Positions 61,067 through 64,000 of a DNA stretch of 64,000 nt are shown here, one piece after another. Origin of the DNA: DASUPK01 sp963795665 (GTDB taxonomy: Bacteria > Actinomycetota > Thermoleophilia > Solirubrobacterales > 70-9); the NCBI GenBank assembly GCA_963795665.1, contig CAWCIP010000003.1, positions 248,001 to 312,000 on the forward strand, in the 5' to 3' direction. The notes under the pieces were generated by a model, which did no database searches, had not been told where the DNA came from, and saw only the letters and a program-made list of their open reading frames with translations. Position 1 is the first letter of the stretch. Every line of letters starts with the position of its first letter. Made by a program: the position numbers and the translations under genes.

Positions 61067-62698
61067 GTGAGGAGTTCCGAGGTCCTGACCCAGACGCAGC
61101 TCGGTCTGCTGGCCGAACACGGCGAGGAGCGAACGGCGGACGCCGGTGAGGTCCTCTTCGAGGTCGGGGACAAGGGCTACCCGTTCATGGCCATCCTCGA
61201 GGGGGAGGTCGCGATCCGAGCCGAGTCGGGTCACGAGCTGATCCGGCACGGTCCTTCCGGATTCGTCGGGGAGCTCAACCTGCTGACCGGCCAGACCGTC
61301 TTCCTGAGGGCCATCGTCACCGAGCCGGTGCGCTACATCGCCGTCGATCGGATGGAGCTGCGGGCGCTGCTCTTCGACAACCCGGATCTGGCGGACCTCC
61401 TCCTCCCCGCCTTCGTCTCCCGCCGCGAGCTCCTCCAGTCGGAGGACGGCCTCGGCATCGAGGTGATCGGGCCGCGTTCCTCCGAGCGGACCCGCGGGAT
61501 CGCCGAGTGGCTGCGGAACGCGCGTATCCCCTACACGTGGCGCGATCCCGAGCACCATCAGCACGCCGGCGACACTGAGGCGAAGGGCCTGATCGAGGCG
61601 CTCGGCCCCGAACGGCTGCCGCTCGTTCGCATACCGGGCGGCGTCGAGCTTCAGGGTCCCAGCAACGGCGAGCTCTCCCGTGCGCTCGGAATCGGCCTGG
61701 AGCTGGCGTCCCGTGAGGAGGTGGACCTCCTGATCGTCGGCGGCGGACCCGCTGGGCTCGGCGCGGCGGTCTACGCGTCGTCGGAGGCCCTCTCCACGCT
61801 CGTCCTGGAGCGAACGGTGCTCGGAGGGCAGGCGGGGTTCTCCAGGCGGATCGAGAACTACCTCGGCTTTCCGGCTGGGATCGGCGGCGGCGAACTGACC
61901 AGCCGGGCGGTCACGCAGGCGCGCAAGTTCGGCGCGAGGACCGCGACCCCTTACGTGGCCTCCGCCCTCGAGCCCGATGGCGACAGACATCTCGTCCGGG
62001 TTGAGGACGGCAACGAGATCGCCGCCCGTGCGGTCGTGATCGCGACCGGCGCCCAGTACCGCCGCCTTCCCTGCGAGAGGCTCCCCGAGTACGAGGGGAT
62101 CAGCGTCTTCTACGCCGCCGGTCCACCGGAGGCCAGGCGCTGCGGCGGAAGCCGCGTCGGCGTGGTTGGCGGTGGCAACTCCGCCGCGCAGGCCGCGATC
62201 TGGCTTGCCCGAGGAGGCGCCTTGGTCACCCTTCTTCACCGGCGCGCCGACCTCAGCGAGACGATGTCCGACTACCTGATCCGCGACCTCGATCGGTACG
62301 GCGTCCAGGTGCGGGACCGCAGTGAGATCTCCCAGCTCCACGGATCCGATGGCGAGCTCGAGGCTGTGACGCTCATGGACGGCGAGCGGCTTCCCATCTC
62401 GAGTCTGTTCCTGTTTCTCGGGGCGGACCCGTGCACGGACTGGCTCGGCGACGGGATCGCGCGCGACGAGCATGGCTTCCTCCTCACCGGGTCGGATGCA
62501 GGCAGCGGGACGCCGCTCGAGACAAGCGTGCCCGGCGTCTACGCGGTCGGGGATGTGCGCTCGAGCTCGGCGAAGCGGGTCGCGACCGCCGTCGGCGAGG
62601 GCGCGATGGTGGTGCGCTTCGTCCACGACCGGCTCGGGCGGCCGTCGCCGGTGAACGTGCGAGGGCCAGCCGAGAACGCGTCGGCCGTCAGCTCGTGA
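61067..62698 (+). CDS. cNMP-binding / thioredoxin-reductase-like fusion protein
   Basis: 543 residues, three parts. Residues about 10-125: cyclic-nucleotide-binding fold (EVLFEVGDKGYPFMAILEGE, GFVGELNLLTGQ, YIAVDRMELRALL). About 130-215: thioredoxin-like segment without a CxxC (GIEVIGPRSSERTRGIAEWL). About 225-530: TrxR/FAD domain (EVDLLIVGGGPAGLGAAVYA, LGGQAGFSRRIENYLGFP, VGVVGGGNSAAQAAIWLARG, SVPGVYAVGDVRS). The normal CxxC active site of thioredoxin reductase (before the second GxGxxG) is replaced by VFYAAGPPEARRCGG, so the protein is probably not a classical reductase. Start GTG at 61067. Its stop overlaps ilvD by 11 bases. Confidence 0.88.
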   Translation: MRSSEVLTQTQLGLLAEHGEERTADAGEVLFEVGDKGYPFMAILEGEVAIRAESGHELIRHGPSGFVGELNLLTGQTVFLRAIVTEPVRYIAVDRMELRALLFDNPDLADLLLPAFVSRRELLQSEDGLGIEVIGPRSSERTRGIAEWLRNARIPYTWRDPEHHQHAGDTEAKGLIEALGPERLPLVRIPGGVELQGPSNGELSRALGIGLELASREEVDLLIVGGGPAGLGAAVYASSEALSTLVLERTVLGGQAGFSRRIENYLGFPAGIGGGELTSRAVTQARKFGARTATPYVASALEPDGDRHLVRVEDGNEIAARAVVIATGAQYRRLPCERLPEYEGISVFYAAGPPEARRCGGSRVGVVGGGNSAAQAAIWLARGGALVTLLHRRADLSETMSDYLIRDLDRYGVQVRDRSEISQLHGSDGELEAVTLMDGERLPISSLFLFLGADPCTDWLGDGIARDEHGFLLTGSDAGSGTPLETSVPGVYAVGDVRSSSAKRVATAVGEGAMVVRFVHDRLGRPSPVNVRGPAENASAVSS

Positions 62699-64000
62699 CC
62701 GCGCCCTCGGAGGCGCTCGACACGGCCGCCGCGTACTTCGCCATCACGCCTCGCTTGTAGTGCGGCTCGGGGGGCTCGTAGGCCTCCACCCTCTTGGCGA
62801 TCTCATCGTCGGTGAGGTCGACGTCGAGGCGGCGGGCATCGATGTCGAGGGTTATCTCGTCCCCGTCCTGGACGGCGGCGATCGGGCCTCCGCGAATCGC
62901 CTCGGGGGCGACGTGGCCGGCCATCAGGCCGTGGGTCGCGCCCGAGAAGCGGCCGTCGGTGAGCAGGGCGACCTGGTCGCCGATGCCCTCGCCCACCAGG
63001 GCGGCCGTGACCTGGAGCATCTCGCGCATGCCGGGGCCCCCCGAGGGGCCCTCGTTGCGGATCACGACCACGTCTCCGGGCTTGATGCCCTGCTGCTCGA
63101 CCACGGCGAAGCACTCCTCCTCTGAGCCGAAGACCCGTGCCGGGCCGGTGTGCTTGCGGCGCTCCTCCCCGGCGACCTTGACCACGCAGCCCTCCGGCGC
63201 GAGGTTGCCGCGGAGGATCACCAGGCCACCGGTGGGCTTGAGCGGATCGTCGAGCGGACGGACGACCTGCTGCGCCGGCGTCTCCTGGGTCGCGTCCGCT
63301 TCCTCGCCGATCGTCTTGCCGGTGACCGTGATCGCATCGCGATGCAGGACGCCGGCCTCGTCGAGGCGCTTGGCGAGAACACCGACGCCGCCCGCCTCGT
63401 AGAGGTCCTTGGCGACGAAGCGGCCGCCGGGCTTCAGGTCGCCGAGCAGCGGTGTCTTCTCCGAGATCCGGTCGAAGTCGTCGATGGTGAGCTCGATGCC
63501 CGCCTCGTTGGCGACGGCGAGCAGGTGGAGCACGCCGTTGGTGGAGCCGCCAGACATCGCGACGGTGGCGATCGCGTTCTCGATCGAGTCCTTCGTGATG
63601 ATGCTGGATGGGCGCAGGTCGTCGGCGAGCAGCTGCATGACCAGCTCGCCGCACTCGCGGGCCACCTGCTCGCGCGCGCCGGCGACGGCGGGGACCATTC
63701 CCGATCCCATCGGGGTCATCCCCATCACCTCGAACGCGCAGGCCATCGTGTTCGCGGTGAACTGCGCGCCGCACGCGCCCGCCCCCGGGCTGGCGCATCC
63801 CTCGAGCTCGTAGAGGTCCTCGTCGGACATCTCGCCCGTGGCGTGCTTGCCGATCGCCTCGAAGACATCCTGGATCGTCACGTCCTGGTCGTGCCAGCGG
63901 CCCGGCAGGATCGAGCCGCCGTAGAGCATCAGCGACGGGACGTCGAGGCGGGCAAGCGCCATGACGCAACCGGGGATCGTCTTGTCGCATCCCGAGAGGG
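62688..64000 (-). CDS. ilvD: Dihydroxy-acid dehydratase (5' end beyond window)
   Basis: Catalyses the dehydration that makes the 2-keto acids of valine, leucine and isoleucine; needs an Fe-S cluster. The frame is open to the window edge and shows SGCDKTIPGCVMALARLDVP (Fe-S Cys in CDK-x-x-PG), ASPGAGACGAQFTANTMACA (second Cys), MSGGSTNGVLHLLAVA, GGLVILRGNLAPEGCVVK, RNEGPSGGPGMREML and TDGRFSGATHGLMAGHVAPEA. About 437 C-terminal residues are visible of ~560; the first ~120 are missing. It is convergent with the fusion protein. Confidence 0.95.
   Translation of the reverse strand, partial: LSGCDKTIPGCVMALARLDVPSLMLYGGSILPGRWHDQDVTIQDVFEAIGKHATGEMSDEDLYELEGCASPGAGACGAQFTANTMACAFEVMGMTPMGSGMVPAVAGAREQVARECGELVMQLLADDLRPSSIITKDSIENAIATVAMSGGSTNGVLHLLAVANEAGIELTIDDFDRISEKTPLLGDLKPGGRFVAKDLYEAGGVGVLAKRLDEAGVLHRDAITVTGKTIGEEADATQETPAQQVVRPLDDPLKPTGGLVILRGNLAPEGCVVKVAGEERRKHTGPARVFGSEEECFAVVEQQGIKPGDVVVIRNEGPSGGPGMREMLQVTAALVGEGIGDQVALLTDGRFSGATHGLMAGHVAPEAIRGGPIAAVQDGDEITLDIDARRLDVDLTDDEIAKRVEAYEPPEPHYKRGVMAKYAAAVSSASEGAVTS

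Noticed and set aside
59261..62626. Another long minus-strand frame (over 1100 codons)
   Set aside because: Antisense to the cyclo-ligase, hydrolase and cNMP-TrxR genes; low-complexity Arg/Gly/Asp-rich translation with no family match.

Overview
The window is GC-rich DNA with short intergenic gaps and many one- or four-base gene overlaps. It most resembles an actinobacterium of the Thermoleophilia/Solirubrobacterales type. That placement is an inference from several features together: a class E sortase, an Rpf-like lytic enzyme behind a c-di-AMP riboswitch, a FliA/WhiG-type sigma factor, frequent GTG/TTG starts and a cluster of SnoaL-like paralogues. No rRNA or species marker is present to confirm it.

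Layout. 0-3.7 kb: the end of a GMC oxidoreductase, four tandem membrane paralogues and folD. 3.7-7.1 kb: a PcrA/UvrD helicase interrupted by a 364-residue intein. 7.1-16.2 kb: cysK-cysE with a cysteine-free Rrf2 regulator close by, a VanZ protein, an HDOD-LuxR protein, gltX and nfo divergent from each other, and cell-envelope genes. 16.3-20.9 kb: dnaE with four apparent single-base insertions, a SixA-like phosphatase and a ferritin-like protein. 21-24 kb: a hydrolase, the riboswitch-controlled lytic enzyme and a LysR regulator. 24.3-36.3 kb: argG and a sortase, then a tightly coupled minus-strand block of a SpoU methyltransferase, pheS, pheT, argC, argJ, argB and argD, with rpmI-rplT upstream.

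36.3-44.1 kb is an accessory island between rpmI-rplT and infC-thrS, genes that usually sit together. It holds small secreted proteins, SnoaL/NTF2-like and small alpha/beta-barrel proteins, broken genes, and nine loci of a palindromic repeat that I find nowhere else in the window. Two SnoaL genes carry one arm of this repeat at the same distance upstream of an apparent leaderless promoter.

44.1-64 kb: infC, thrS, an M23 peptidase, two methyltransferases, tRNA-Val, tRNA-Cys and tRNA-Gly, a secreted trypsin-like protease, and a probable operon of L,D-transpeptidase, Xer recombinase, sigma factor, EF-G-like GTPase and RNase H. It ends with a folate cyclo-ligase, a hydrolase, a cNMP-binding/thioredoxin-reductase fusion and the 3' part of ilvD.

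Several genes, including the presumably essential dnaE, carry indels that are mostly single-base insertions outside homopolymers. These look more like local sequence errors than decay. The ELWRSDG-repeat gene and one SnoaL gene may be genuine pseudogenes.
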